The position numbers and the translations under genes were made by a program. Under the pieces are notes generated by a model. It made no database searches. It was not told the origin of the DNA and worked only from the letters and a program-made list of their open reading frames with translations. From Candidatus Thorarchaeota archaeon (lineage in GTDB: Archaea > Asgardarchaeota > Thorarchaeia > Thorarchaeales > Thorarchaeaceae), in assembly GCA_019057475.1 (NCBI GenBank), contig DXJO01000052.1, forward strand, positions 1 through 64,000: 64,000 nt of DNA, given 5' to 3'. Of the stretch, positions 41,988 through 51,057 are shown one piece after another. Positions within the stretch are counted from its first letter, which is position 1. The number at the start of each line of letters is the position of its first letter.

Positions 41988-43367
41988 TTGAAAGGAGTAA
42001 CTCAAAGGCCCGTACGGCCCAAACGCACGAGTACTCGCATTCTCCTTGTCGAACCAGAATTCCCGTTGCCTACGAAAAGCAAGAATCACAGCAACTTCCT
42101 CCCGATAGGACTACTAAAGATAGGCGCTTGGCTTGAAGATAAGAGGTTTGAAGTTGAACTAGTGCGCGGCAATAAACCAGAAGATTCACTTGACTTCAAA
42201 CCTGATGAGGTTTGGATAACATCACTCTTCACTTACTGGTCCAAGTATGTGATTGACACAGCCAAACACTACAAATCATTCTCAAACAAGCCTCGCATTG
42301 TCATAGGTGGAATATACGCTAGCCTCATGGAAGAACACTGCAAGAAGCATACAGGTTGCAATGTAGTATTCAAGGGGGTGCATCCTATCGCAGAACAATA
42401 CTATCCCAAGTATCGCTTACTCGGAAACGACCTCAACTACCAGATTGTTCACGCATCAAGAGGCTGTATTCACAAGTGCAAGTTCTGTGGCGTTCACATC
42501 ATAGAATCAGGCGGATTAATGTCCGAAAGGAGCATTCTTCCACTGATTGCTAAACCCAAGAAAGGCAGTAAGAAAATCTGTGAGATTGATCTCAAATCCA
42601 ACGATTACGTCATCGAGAAGAAAAACTTGGTTTTTTATGACAATAACCTACTGGCAAATGAGAATATAGAATCTATTCTTGAGGAGTTAGTATTTCTGAA
42701 AAAGACACGAAAAATAGGGTGGTGTGAGTCTCAGAGCGGTTTTGATGGTCGAGTCATGCAGAAGAAGCCTCATCTGGCTCTGTTGCTCAAGACGGCTGGA
42801 TTCAAGAACCCAAGAGTTGCTTGGGATTGGGGGTTGAATCAGGGGGTGAGCATCAAGTTACAGATTGATTTACTCTTGGATGCCGGTTATACATCCAAGG
42901 AAATTTACGTTTTCATGCTTTACAACTGGAGCATATCTTTCGAGGAGATGGAACAGAAGAGGATGAAGTGCTACGAATGGAAGGTCCAGATTGCAGATTG
43001 CAGGTTTCGCCCACTAGACCAAGCTTATGATGAATATCGCCCTGGAAAACGGAACCAGATTGAAGGGTACTATGTCCACGAGAAGAAAGGGTGGACCGAT
43101 GATTTGGTAAAGCAATTCCGGAGGAATGTAAGGCGTCAAAATATATGCATAAGACATGGGTTTCCGTTCTATTCCAGACAATTCGAAACAAAGCAGGCCT
43201 TGAAAGAAGAAATACAGATGGTGAAATTGGCAGGAACACTTGAAGAGAAGAAAATGGTCATGAGAGTGTTGGGCTATGAATGCTGGGACCCGATGAACAT
43301 CACCTACCCTAAAACAAGTACAGCTGGGCTTGTATCCGCTCAAACTGAAGTTCAAGAACATGTGTGA
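41988..43367 (+). CDS. Radical SAM protein B of a tandem pair
   Basis: 459 residues, paralogous to the preceding gene. Shared blocks: LPIGLLKIGAW, ITSLFTYWSKYV, GGIYASLMEEHCKKHTG, radical SAM Cys160/164/167 (RGCIHKCKFC), FYDNNLLAN, and RRNVRRQNICIRHG. It has an extra basic insert after the cysteines (about 170-215) and a longer C-terminus. TTG start at 41988 with GGGAG upstream. Its stop lies three bases from the convergent HerA-like stop. Confidence 0.82.
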   Translation: MKGVTQRPVRPKRTSTRILLVEPEFPLPTKSKNHSNFLPIGLLKIGAWLEDKRFEVELVRGNKPEDSLDFKPDEVWITSLFTYWSKYVIDTAKHYKSFSNKPRIVIGGIYASLMEEHCKKHTGCNVVFKGVHPIAEQYYPKYRLLGNDLNYQIVHASRGCIHKCKFCGVHIIESGGLMSERSILPLIAKPKKGSKKICEIDLKSNDYVIEKKNLVFYDNNLLANENIESILEELVFLKKTRKIGWCESQSGFDGRVMQKKPHLALLLKTAGFKNPRVAWDWGLNQGVSIKLQIDLLLDAGYTSKEIYVFMLYNWSISFEEMEQKRMKCYEWKVQIADCRFRPLDQAYDEYRPGKRNQIEGYYVHEKKGWTDDLVKQFRRNVRRQNICIRHGFPFYSRQFETKQALKEEIQMVKLAGTLEEKKMVMRVLGYECWDPMNITYPKTSTAGLVSAQTEVQEHV

Positions 43368-43370
43368 CCT

Positions 43371-44534
43371 CTACTCGGATCCTCCGGGTCTGCTTCTCCT
43401 TGGTGCAACCTTGATCATTAAGGATCTCTCTTCAAAGTCGTCGACAAAGACTGCCTCTCCCGTTCTGGCAATCTTCTCAATAAACACTTTCAATTCACTC
43501 CCCATGTAATCTTTCGTAAGCGCATTAAGGGCCGATTTATCGACCCGTGTTGTCATCGAATGTGATAGTATAACATCCCACTGGGAAAGAACCTCCATGT
43601 CCAGTGCTGATGGCTGTTGAGATGCTATCACCATGGATAGGCCTGGCTGGCGCCCTTCCTTTACCCATCTAATGATCCCTTCCTTTGCTAAAGACGATTT
43701 GCCAGAAGGTGCAAACTGATGAGCTTCGTCGATGAAAAGCCAGATTCTAGGCACATCTGAGGAAAGTTCCAGCTCTTCTCTTCTCCTCGCAATTGAACGT
43801 CTACTAAACAGGTCTCTCACGAGTGTGGAAACAAAAAGAGGGCGTCGTCCGTATCGGCCCGAGTGTATAACGCTCAGATCAAGAACGTTGATATGATCCA
43901 TCGAAAGAACGTCAAGAAGGCTTCGGTAAGTGCCTTCTGAGAACATACCCCATGTCTGAGCGATGTCGAGTTTGTTGGACAGTGCGTCTTTTGTGGTGCT
44001 TCCAGCCCTGCTGTCAGATCCGATTACGTCAATAAGATCTGGAATGAAGAAATTATTCCCCCACTTCTTCTTACATTTCAAATGGGCTTTTGTGATGGCA
44101 ATCCCCATGGGGTCGTTTACCCCGAAACCAAAGGTTTCACACCACCCCTCGGGAGAAACGTCACTAGGATTCAGCTCAAGTGACTTGAATTCCACGTCGC
44201 GCTTCTCCATTTCCTTGATTACGTCCTCCCCGCCATATCGTTCAACGGGGTTTCCTGGAACAAGCAAGCGAGTGGCAAACCCCCTGGCATTCATACCCCA
44301 ACTCCATAAGAGCTCATTCTGTGGCTCATTGGGTTGTGACATTGTGTGGAAGATTCCCATAGGATCCACGACCACTGCCAATGACTTACCTTGCAGCACC
44401 AACTCCTCAGCCAAGGTACCCATAGAATACGATTTCCCACTACCACGTTTTCCACAGACCACTATCACTCTACTCTTAGAGTCATCAATGTAGACATCCT
44501 CATCATTCTCAAGGTTTCTTCCAACGCGCAACAT
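43371..44534 (-). CDS. HerA-like ATPase (DUF87 type)
   Basis: 387 residues of the HerA/FtsK DNA-translocase superfamily. Walker A GKRGSGKS is at 28-35, a Walker B with FIDEAHQFAPSGK near 265-280, and an arginine-finger-like EGRQPGLSMVIASQQPSA segment with the typical sensor strand. HerA hexamers pump DNA or partner with nucleases (NurA, absent here). It is the last gene of the five-gene operon with the BrxC-like and PglZ-like proteins, its ATG one base after the PglZ-like stop. A role in a defence complex is inferred from these partners. Confidence 0.87.
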   Translation of the reverse strand: MLRVGRNLENDEDVYIDDSKSRVIVVCGKRGSGKSYSMGTLAEELVLQGKSLAVVVDPMGIFHTMSQPNEPQNELLWSWGMNARGFATRLLVPGNPVERYGGEDVIKEMEKRDVEFKSLELNPSDVSPEGWCETFGFGVNDPMGIAITKAHLKCKKKWGNNFFIPDLIDVIGSDSRAGSTTKDALSNKLDIAQTWGMFSEGTYRSLLDVLSMDHINVLDLSVIHSGRYGRRPLFVSTLVRDLFSRRSIARRREELELSSDVPRIWLFIDEAHQFAPSGKSSLAKEGIIRWVKEGRQPGLSMVIASQQPSALDMEVLSQWDVILSHSMTTRVDKSALNALTKDYMGSELKVFIEKIARTGEAVFVDDFEERSLMIKVAPRRSRPGGSE

Positions 44535-44535
44535 T

Positions 44536-45549
44536 TTATCTCACCTCTATTTCCAAGAAAGGCACAAATGACTCGTAGATCGAAACACCTCCATGAACAC
44601 CCCATTCGTTCTTCCTAAGCTTTCTGAACACGAATGGGTATTTGAGAAGCGAGTGACTGCGGCCATTCCTCTCCCATACAATGAATCTTGATCCGAAATG
44701 GCATCCTACCAAATGACGCATTCTGCTAGCTCTGCCATAATTGAATACTTCAAAGTCTGATTTGGTTCCTACAGGTGGTCGCCACCAGATCCCATGGTCG
44801 GAAGTCAAGAAGAGGTTGTAGGATAAACCTCGCCCATTGAACTCTCTAATCAACTTGGATAAGAACACTCCAAATATCTGCCTGACTATTGTGTCTACTT
44901 GAGGTCGCCCATGATACCGATGAGAGAGCTGGTCATAACCCTCTAGCAGAATCTGGATGTAGCAGTTGTCCAACTCGTGGTGGGATAGTATCTGTAGAAC
45001 CTCATCGAATTCATCGATCTGATGCATATCTCTGGGTGCGAAACCATAGAAGATACTATTTGCCAATTCGTCATGACCTTTGCGACCCCAGTGCGAAAAA
45101 CCCAATCTTCTCTGATAGCCCTTCGCGTAGAGTTCGAGGGCGATTTTCCCATTCTGTGTTATATTCCTAAAACCATTTGGGGTCGTTGTCGGACCCGGAA
45201 CCAGACATGGCCTGACTTCTGGTATGCCAATGCAGTCGTAGTATGAGAGGCCGTCAACCAAAACGAGTACAACCACATCTGCACGTGACTTGCTGACTAT
45301 GTGATTCTTCACATCAAGCTGCGTGAACATTTGCTCACAGAGCTCGAAGTAACGTTCGCATAAGCTGGAGTTCAATCGGTTGTTGAACCAGTCTGGGTCA
45401 AACCTGACTGACGGAAAGAGGCGTTTCCAGTGCCCTGCGGGCTCTGTTATCAACATCCTTCGACCGTGAAGCCGCGACAATGGGTCGTCAAGCACCCCTT
45501 TGAGATCGACATCACCTCGAACAAGAATGGAGTTCTCTAGGTAGAGCAA
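44536..45549 (-). CDS. PglZ-like alkaline-phosphatase-superfamily protein
   Basis: 337 residues from a TTG at 45549. The full phosphatase-superfamily metal set is recognisable: Asp99 in LVLVDGLSYYD with Ser102 nearby as possible nucleophile, Asp206 and His210 in YDQLSHRYHG, Asp251/His252 in TSDHG, and His319 in VHGGVSIYE. The C-terminal HGGxSxxE matches PglZ of BREX systems. It is much shorter than classical PglZ. The same frame stays open and protein-like upstream to about 45606, after an AGGAGGAGG at the end of the BrxC-like gene, but holds only ACG or ATT near it, so the true start is uncertain. Confidence 0.75.
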   Translation of the reverse strand: MLYLENSILVRGDVDLKGVLDDPLSRLHGRRMLITEPAGHWKRLFPSVRFDPDWFNNRLNSSLCERYFELCEQMFTQLDVKNHIVSKSRADVVVLVLVDGLSYYDCIGIPEVRPCLVPGPTTTPNGFRNITQNGKIALELYAKGYQRRLGFSHWGRKGHDELANSIFYGFAPRDMHQIDEFDEVLQILSHHELDNCYIQILLEGYDQLSHRYHGRPQVDTIVRQIFGVFLSKLIREFNGRGLSYNLFLTSDHGIWWRPPVGTKSDFEVFNYGRASRMRHLVGCHFGSRFIVWERNGRSHSLLKYPFVFRKLRKNEWGVHGGVSIYESFVPFLEIEVR

Positions 45550-45611
45550 GAGGAGATCATTATCAGTGATAATTGGCAGATCGTTTGGGAATGTATCCTG
45601 AATCGTTCGAG

Positions 45612-48600
45612 CTACCTCCTCCTTGATATCAAAAGCCCAATCAGATTCTTCTTGAATAATGAAAGCACATTCCTCATGAATTCGTCCCAGCTGAATTCAT
45701 CGCCCTTTTCTTCCATCTCAGAAATAACTAGTTCACTGATGTCTATCTTGCTGACATCTCTGATCTTGTCCAGAAGTCGTTTCTCTGGTCTTGTTGCCGT
45801 GCCTGCCTCAACTAGATGCGCATACCCCTTTTTCGCATCCCCTATCGCTCGTGTCGCATTGTTCACTGATTCAGAAAGCTTAGTCACCATCTCGTCATTT
45901 CTAAAGATGAGCTTTTTCATACTGTCAGAAGTATTATCCAACAAGTCAGCCGCAACAGCAATACGATTGAGTTGATCAGAGCAATCTTTCCCAAGCACAA
46001 TCGCCGCGAATCTAAGATCGGTTCTGATTTTTTCCACGTCAGTCACAAGCTCACACACATAGTGTTCCATTTTCTCACGTGCTTCCACTTGCATGTTCTC
46101 AAGGGACTCAGCTGGTCCTTGATGGTCGTACATGGATCGCAATTTGTGGTGTGGCACACCGACATCCGAGAGGATTTGTTCTATCCTTGCCTTGTGTTTA
46201 TGAAACTCCTCTCTGCGACCGAATTCGTGTTTCTTTACTTCCTTCTCGATTTCCTCGAGCTTCATCATGTATATCTCGTAGTCCGAGAGCATGGAAAGCT
46301 TCATCGATCTCATTGCTCCCACGATATCTTGATTGAGCTCATCGAGGCGGAGCTTAAATCGGTCTTCTTGATGAACATTTTCCAAGTTAATGGCTGCTTT
46401 CTGCACTTCGTTGGCATTATTCATCAATGTCAGCCAGGAATCGAATTCCTGCGCATGTCTATCAAACTCATTCATTCTTGTATGTGTTTTCGATTCTTCT
46501 ATCTCGCCATGCTCAAGCAGTATGCTGATTCTATCTTGAACACTGTCTACCTCTTCAATTTCCTCAATTTCAGTTTTCAGGCGTTTCTTCTCCTTCTTCG
46601 CACCAATGACTATCTTGTGGAACTCGGTAAGCAGTATCTGCCTGCATGACTCTAGTTCACCAACCCAGCTCACGGTTCCCTTGACTTCGGAGTTTAGATA
46701 CCGTGGCATAATCCTGCTCATGAGACTCTCCATTGTTGAGTCATCTGACTCCAACTTTCCGAGAATCTTGGTTGTGGCCACGATAAGCTTCTCTTTTAGC
46801 TTGTCCTCAACCGCTCTTAACTCATCCTCGATTGAGTCAGTTTCAGAGATTGTGGAGGCGACTTCAATGTTCAGCTTCAGAGGAAGATCAGGGATTTCAG
46901 ATATCGCAGAACTCTCTATCACTGATTTGGACTCCGACAAGTGCCCCTCTAGGCTAGTCCGCCACAAGAGAAGCGCGTTCTTTCTTTCATCTACATTCTC
47001 GATGACGCGCTCCAGAATCTCATCTACCTTCAGCACCATCCCTCGGGCACAAAGAAGTTCAATAGCCGCATTGACTTCGCGTTTGATGTAGCCTCTCGAT
47101 TTACTCTCTTTCCAGACATCAATGACTCTTACATACGGAATTTCAAATCCCTTTTTCGAGCGCTTTTCCCCTTTCTCTAGTAGATTCAGAATCAAGTCCT
47201 CTAGGGGGTGCCTTCTCAATGTTATGACTAGGCAATCCGGCTCATCTGATTCAGCATACTCTAATAGACCTGCCATCGTATCAAGCCGGTTGCTCTGTGA
47301 TTGCCATTTCTTGGCCGCCACTATTATTCCCATCTCATCTTTTGTGATTGTGAATTCTCTACCACCTTTCTTCGCAGACGGGCGCACTCTTGAATCTTTA
47401 AGCAGATTGGTATACAGAGAGAGGGTTCGCTCCCATTGACTATTCATAATCATGGTATCATACTTGGGGTAAAGCATTGAACAAAGATCGTTTACGATTT
47501 CCTTTAGCGTGGAATCGCCGAAGATCGTAAGTCGCAATGATTTGGGCGTTTCGATTGACTCGCTGAAAAGGTGTGCTAACACCAAATCACCAAGACTTCG
47601 CAAGAAATATTCAACCCTTCCGACTTCGCTCTTTGGAATAAGTTCAACATTGTCACCCAGTGCATACATCATCCCAAGCACGAAGAGAACATCAATCTTC
47701 GTTTCCGGATACAAGCGAACAATCGGGATTGGTACTTCATATCCTAGAATCTTCTGCGGATTGAGTCTAATTCGGACACGATTTTTCTCAACGACAATGC
47801 TGCCATGGCTTGTGCTGGCCATTGTAAGGTCAAGAAGAATATCAACCACGATGCCTTCGAAGCTTTCCTCAATTAAGTCGTCTTCGTCGGCAGTCACAGT
47901 GATAAGTGCTTGACGAAATGGGTACCTTTCGCTAAACGCGCCCTCTTGAATGGTGCGGAATCCTCCCGAGTCTAGGTGCTCTGTTTCGATGGAACGCCAA
48001 GCGTTGGATATTTGCGCTCCTTTAGCTTCAGGAAATAGCCGAGGGATAATCCATGTTGAAAAAGATTGGAGGGCGTGACAAATCTGTTCATCAGTCCGAG
48101 CATAGACTCGCATGAAGTTCCTGAGCATCCGATCGTACGAAGGCTGGATTGCAGTATCATCAGTTGCAAACGCAGTTAATGTGAAGCCCTCGGAAAGCTC
48201 CACTATCATCTCCCCATAGAATTTGATCCTCACTTCTTCAAACGTCTTCTTGAATCCGTATTTCTCGATTGTTTGACCATTGCAGCCGTACATGGGATAT
48301 GCCGCAAGAAGTTTAATGAGACCTCCTCGATCTGCCTTTCCTTGAACCGCATCAAGTTGAAGCATATTACGAGTAGCCGAAACAAGCTGGGAATTCTTTG
48401 CAGAAATGAGATATCCATTAAGGAAATCATCGATCAGATCAATGGGTGTGTAGATCTTTTGCTTTTGAATGTAATTCTCAGCTACCCGTTTGAATGCCTC
48501 GATGACCCCTCTTGGACCTGCTCCTAATCCTCTTTTAAAACAGATCTGGGCAATGCTATCAAGAGTTTCAGACTCGACAACCTGCATCGCTGGAAATGAG

Positions 48601-49466
48601 AATATATCCGAGTACTTAGACCATAACTGGGTCGGGAACTGTCGGCTGTAGATATCTTCACACTGTACATAGATCTTGCGCGCCTTCATCCTATCGACTA
48701 TATCTGAACGCTGATCCAACAACAAAGTTAGTGTAGTCATTGGTATTCCAAAGACGATGCCATACATGCCCTTGCGGGAAATCAATCCATTGGCCAAGGC
48801 ATACAGATCTTCGTAGAATCGTGGCAAGCTCTCATAGCTATCCACAGTCCTCTGGAGTTCGTCTGTGAAGACTACCAGACCTGAATACCCTCCCTCCAAA
48901 GCTATGTTAGTCACCTCATCCATGAATCTGAGAATATCCGCGGGAGTTACGGATGTCAAGCGTGCAATCTCAGCTTTAGTGAGGTTTTCGAGAAGTTTCT
49001 GAGCATTCGCATCTATTTTCCTAGCAATTGATTCCAAGCTCTTATTCCTGATTTTCCCATATAGGGCGTCGAGCCTCTTCTTGAGTGCTGGTTTTCGACT
49101 GAACTCAAATCGACACCATCCATATATTCCGTCCACGAGTTCACCCGTACTCATCCAGGAGAAGGGAGGCACAGCAAGTATTCCCTCCCCCCTACAGCCC
49201 GCCCAGAGATGCACTAAGAAACTGGTCTTGCCATATCCGTAGTCACCAATGACTGCACCCACTGCAGCGCTCTTGTTTTGAGTAACCCATTTTACAAGAT
49301 TGTTGAAAACGGCATCGGATTCTCCGATTTCTATGTGAGTTGCATTGTGGACCTCATATATCCTCTTCACATCCGCTGGGATCTTTCTTAGCTGCTCGGC
49401 TTCAAACGTAGCAATGATCGTTTCCTTATCCCTGATTACCTTCAAGTTATCCAAAAAATTATTCAT
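45612..49466 (-). CDS. BrxC-like large P-loop ATPase
   Basis: 1284 residues. An N-terminal STAND/AAA-type ATPase has Walker A GDYGYGKT at 74-81 and Walker B VVFTDELQ at 198-205, as in BrxC/BrxD-type ATPases. A long middle region (about 400-900) has wHTH-like segments. The C-terminal third is coiled coil (about 900-1250). Size and layout resemble BrxC, the central ATPase of BREX phage defence. It overlaps the small P-loop gene by four bases upstream and is followed by a PglZ-like gene. Family assignment is by architecture and neighbour, not a profile. Confidence 0.7.
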   Translation of the reverse strand: MNNFLDNLKVIRDKETIIATFEAEQLRKIPADVKRIYEVHNATHIEIGESDAVFNNLVKWVTQNKSAAVGAVIGDYGYGKTSFLVHLWAGCRGEGILAVPPFSWMSTGELVDGIYGWCRFEFSRKPALKKRLDALYGKIRNKSLESIARKIDANAQKLLENLTKAEIARLTSVTPADILRFMDEVTNIALEGGYSGLVVFTDELQRTVDSYESLPRFYEDLYALANGLISRKGMYGIVFGIPMTTLTLLLDQRSDIVDRMKARKIYVQCEDIYSRQFPTQLWSKYSDIFSFPAMQVVESETLDSIAQICFKRGLGAGPRGVIEAFKRVAENYIQKQKIYTPIDLIDDFLNGYLISAKNSQLVSATRNMLQLDAVQGKADRGGLIKLLAAYPMYGCNGQTIEKYGFKKTFEEVRIKFYGEMIVELSEGFTLTAFATDDTAIQPSYDRMLRNFMRVYARTDEQICHALQSFSTWIIPRLFPEAKGAQISNAWRSIETEHLDSGGFRTIQEGAFSERYPFRQALITVTADEDDLIEESFEGIVVDILLDLTMASTSHGSIVVEKNRVRIRLNPQKILGYEVPIPIVRLYPETKIDVLFVLGMMYALGDNVELIPKSEVGRVEYFLRSLGDLVLAHLFSESIETPKSLRLTIFGDSTLKEIVNDLCSMLYPKYDTMIMNSQWERTLSLYTNLLKDSRVRPSAKKGGREFTITKDEMGIIVAAKKWQSQSNRLDTMAGLLEYAESDEPDCLVITLRRHPLEDLILNLLEKGEKRSKKGFEIPYVRVIDVWKESKSRGYIKREVNAAIELLCARGMVLKVDEILERVIENVDERKNALLLWRTSLEGHLSESKSVIESSAISEIPDLPLKLNIEVASTISETDSIEDELRAVEDKLKEKLIVATTKILGKLESDDSTMESLMSRIMPRYLNSEVKGTVSWVGELESCRQILLTEFHKIVIGAKKEKKRLKTEIEEIEEVDSVQDRISILLEHGEIEESKTHTRMNEFDRHAQEFDSWLTLMNNANEVQKAAINLENVHQEDRFKLRLDELNQDIVGAMRSMKLSMLSDYEIYMMKLEEIEKEVKKHEFGRREEFHKHKARIEQILSDVGVPHHKLRSMYDHQGPAESLENMQVEAREKMEHYVCELVTDVEKIRTDLRFAAIVLGKDCSDQLNRIAVAADLLDNTSDSMKKLIFRNDEMVTKLSESVNNATRAIGDAKKGYAHLVEAGTATRPEKRLLDKIRDVSKIDISELVISEMEEKGDEFSWDEFMRNVLSLFKKNLIGLLISRRR

Positions 49467-49963
49467 TGTATCACCTCACAAGCTCTCACTAATTCCCATA
49501 GAGTATCATACTTCCTCTCGGGCACGAATAAATCGATCTTGAACAGATTGGAGCGTGCAATTGCAACGTCTTCTTGCGTAAGCTCAAGTTGGATCGCCCA
49601 CACATCATCTTCAACTCTCTTATCGCTAAGAGCAACAATCTGTTCAATTCCCTGAATTCTCATTTGGTTCAATATCCTCCTTGTGAACTCCCGCGAGTAC
49701 TCAAAGTCATCCAGAATTGCAGCCTCGGCGCCAATAGGCACACCCTTGAACGACTTGTAATAGCCACAGTTCCATGACCGAGCAAGAAGCCAACCCAAGA
49801 ATGTCTTGCCAACGCCGAAGTCCCCGTACACATTCAAGATAGCACCCCGACCGGGGCCTCTAGCATCTTGAACTTGCTTCAGTGTGCTCCGCTGGGAATC
49901 GGTCAACCAGTCTTCATTGAAGTGTTCTTTTATGAGGTCAATTGCACGGGTGAAAGCACTCAT
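49463..49963 (-). CDS. Small P-loop ATPase of the PglZ/HerA operon
   Basis: 166 residues from the ATG at 49963. Walker A GDFGVGKT at 47-54 and a Walker B-like AAILDDFEY near 86. It is a single compact nucleotide-binding domain without lid extensions. Its start overlaps the stop of the preceding gene (TAATG) and its stop overlaps the BrxC-like start (ATGA), showing translational coupling. Probably a loader or switch for the large ATPase; no family recognised. Confidence 0.75.
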   Translation of the reverse strand: MSAFTRAIDLIKEHFNEDWLTDSQRSTLKQVQDARGPGRGAILNVYGDFGVGKTFLGWLLARSWNCGYYKSFKGVPIGAEAAILDDFEYSREFTRRILNQMRIQGIEQIVALSDKRVEDDVWAIQLELTQEDVAIARSNLFKIDLFVPERKYDTLWELVRACEVIQ

Positions 49964-50889
49964 TATCCCTCGCCTCCCGGATTGTCCATTGTATAGGCCT
50001 TGTCTAGGAAAACGGACCTGCCCCACTGACTAGATTGCAATCGCACATTGAAATCCATGTCTAGGACAAGGGTGAGTATGTCGTCAAATACATCCAAAGA
50101 AACTAACCCCGTCCGACAGATTTCATCTATGCTATCATCAGTCAGTAAGAGCGGAGAACCCAGCTTGAGGTTCTTTCTTCCATATAACAGATTGATGCTA
50201 AGTGTGAGTAGTTCAGGTGAACAGAAGCGACGCCCTCGAGTTGTGGTTGTGCGACCAGCAATCACTTCTAGAAACGGGGGGGTTAGCTGCCCGACCCAAT
50301 TCTTAACCCCATCAATAGCGTAATGGCTCAAGGAAATTTCCTCAGCTCCCTCAAATGATTCTTCGGCGTTGAACAGGACCTGATCGATTATGTTCTTCTT
50401 GATTATCGGTCTTGGCCGCTGTTTCCAGAGCACATCACATATCTGCTGGTAAGTCCAAGAGAACGCCCTCTCCAGGCCGCCCTCTAGTTCGTAGGCTGTA
50501 TAATGGAGGAAATGAAGTGCCTCAGCAAATAGGCTCTGCTTGAATCTAGAGAGGTACCTTACTCTCTTGCCTTCAAGGGTCAGCTCATGCAAGAATGAAC
50601 TGGAGTTTCGAATCTCTGAGATCAACCCTAGGGCTTTCATCGTTTTCAAGTTTTTCCTCAAATAGTTTCTTTGCTGTACAGTTCTGAGTGTGGGCCAAAG
50701 CTGATTGCCGATCTGAGACCAGATTTCCGTGGTGTCAAGAAGACATTCTTCATCAAGGAGCTGGAGTATTGCCTTCACAGCAGCTGGTTTGACATTTTGT
50801 TCAATGTGCAGCTTGGGACTAGGCAATGTGATTCCCCCGGCCAAATGGTTTCTAATGTGGTAACAACTAGCGAAACCATCAAAGGCCAC
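49963..50889 (-). CDS. Winged-helix protein of the PglZ/HerA operon
   Basis: 308 residues, GTG start. The N-terminal half has helix-turn-helix character (TVQQRNYLRKNLKTMKALGLI near 65-90 and the segment FLHELTLEGKRVRYLSR). The rest is helical with no catalytic motif or transmembrane segment. First gene of the operon. It could be the recognition or regulatory subunit, in the position BrxA or BrxB-like proteins take in BREX, but sequence similarity to those was not evident to me. Confidence 0.65.
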   Translation of the reverse strand: MAFDGFASCYHIRNHLAGGITLPSPKLHIEQNVKPAAVKAILQLLDEECLLDTTEIWSQIGNQLWPTLRTVQQRNYLRKNLKTMKALGLISEIRNSSSFLHELTLEGKRVRYLSRFKQSLFAEALHFLHYTAYELEGGLERAFSWTYQQICDVLWKQRPRPIIKKNIIDQVLFNAEESFEGAEEISLSHYAIDGVKNWVGQLTPPFLEVIAGRTTTTRGRRFCSPELLTLSINLLYGRKNLKLGSPLLLTDDSIDEICRTGLVSLDVFDDILTLVLDMDFNVRLQSSQWGRSVFLDKAYTMDNPGGEG

Positions 50890-51057
50890 GCAGTCCTAGA
50901 GGGAATGCTCCGATCTAATAAGCATTGAGTGGACTTCTATCACATGATTTTGGAATCACGCATCTCTGTGTCATTCAGAAAGCTTCAAAGCACAATATAA
51001 TGGGCAGGATGGCTTTTCCGAGTTTCGTCGCTTCAATCAGTGACATTGTTAGGTGTA

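Noticed and set aside
43371-50889. Complete canonical BREX system
   Set aside because: No PglX methyltransferase, BrxA, BrxB or BrxL could be found in the operon or its flanks, and the PglZ-like protein is far shorter than classical PglZ. I keep it as BREX-like only.
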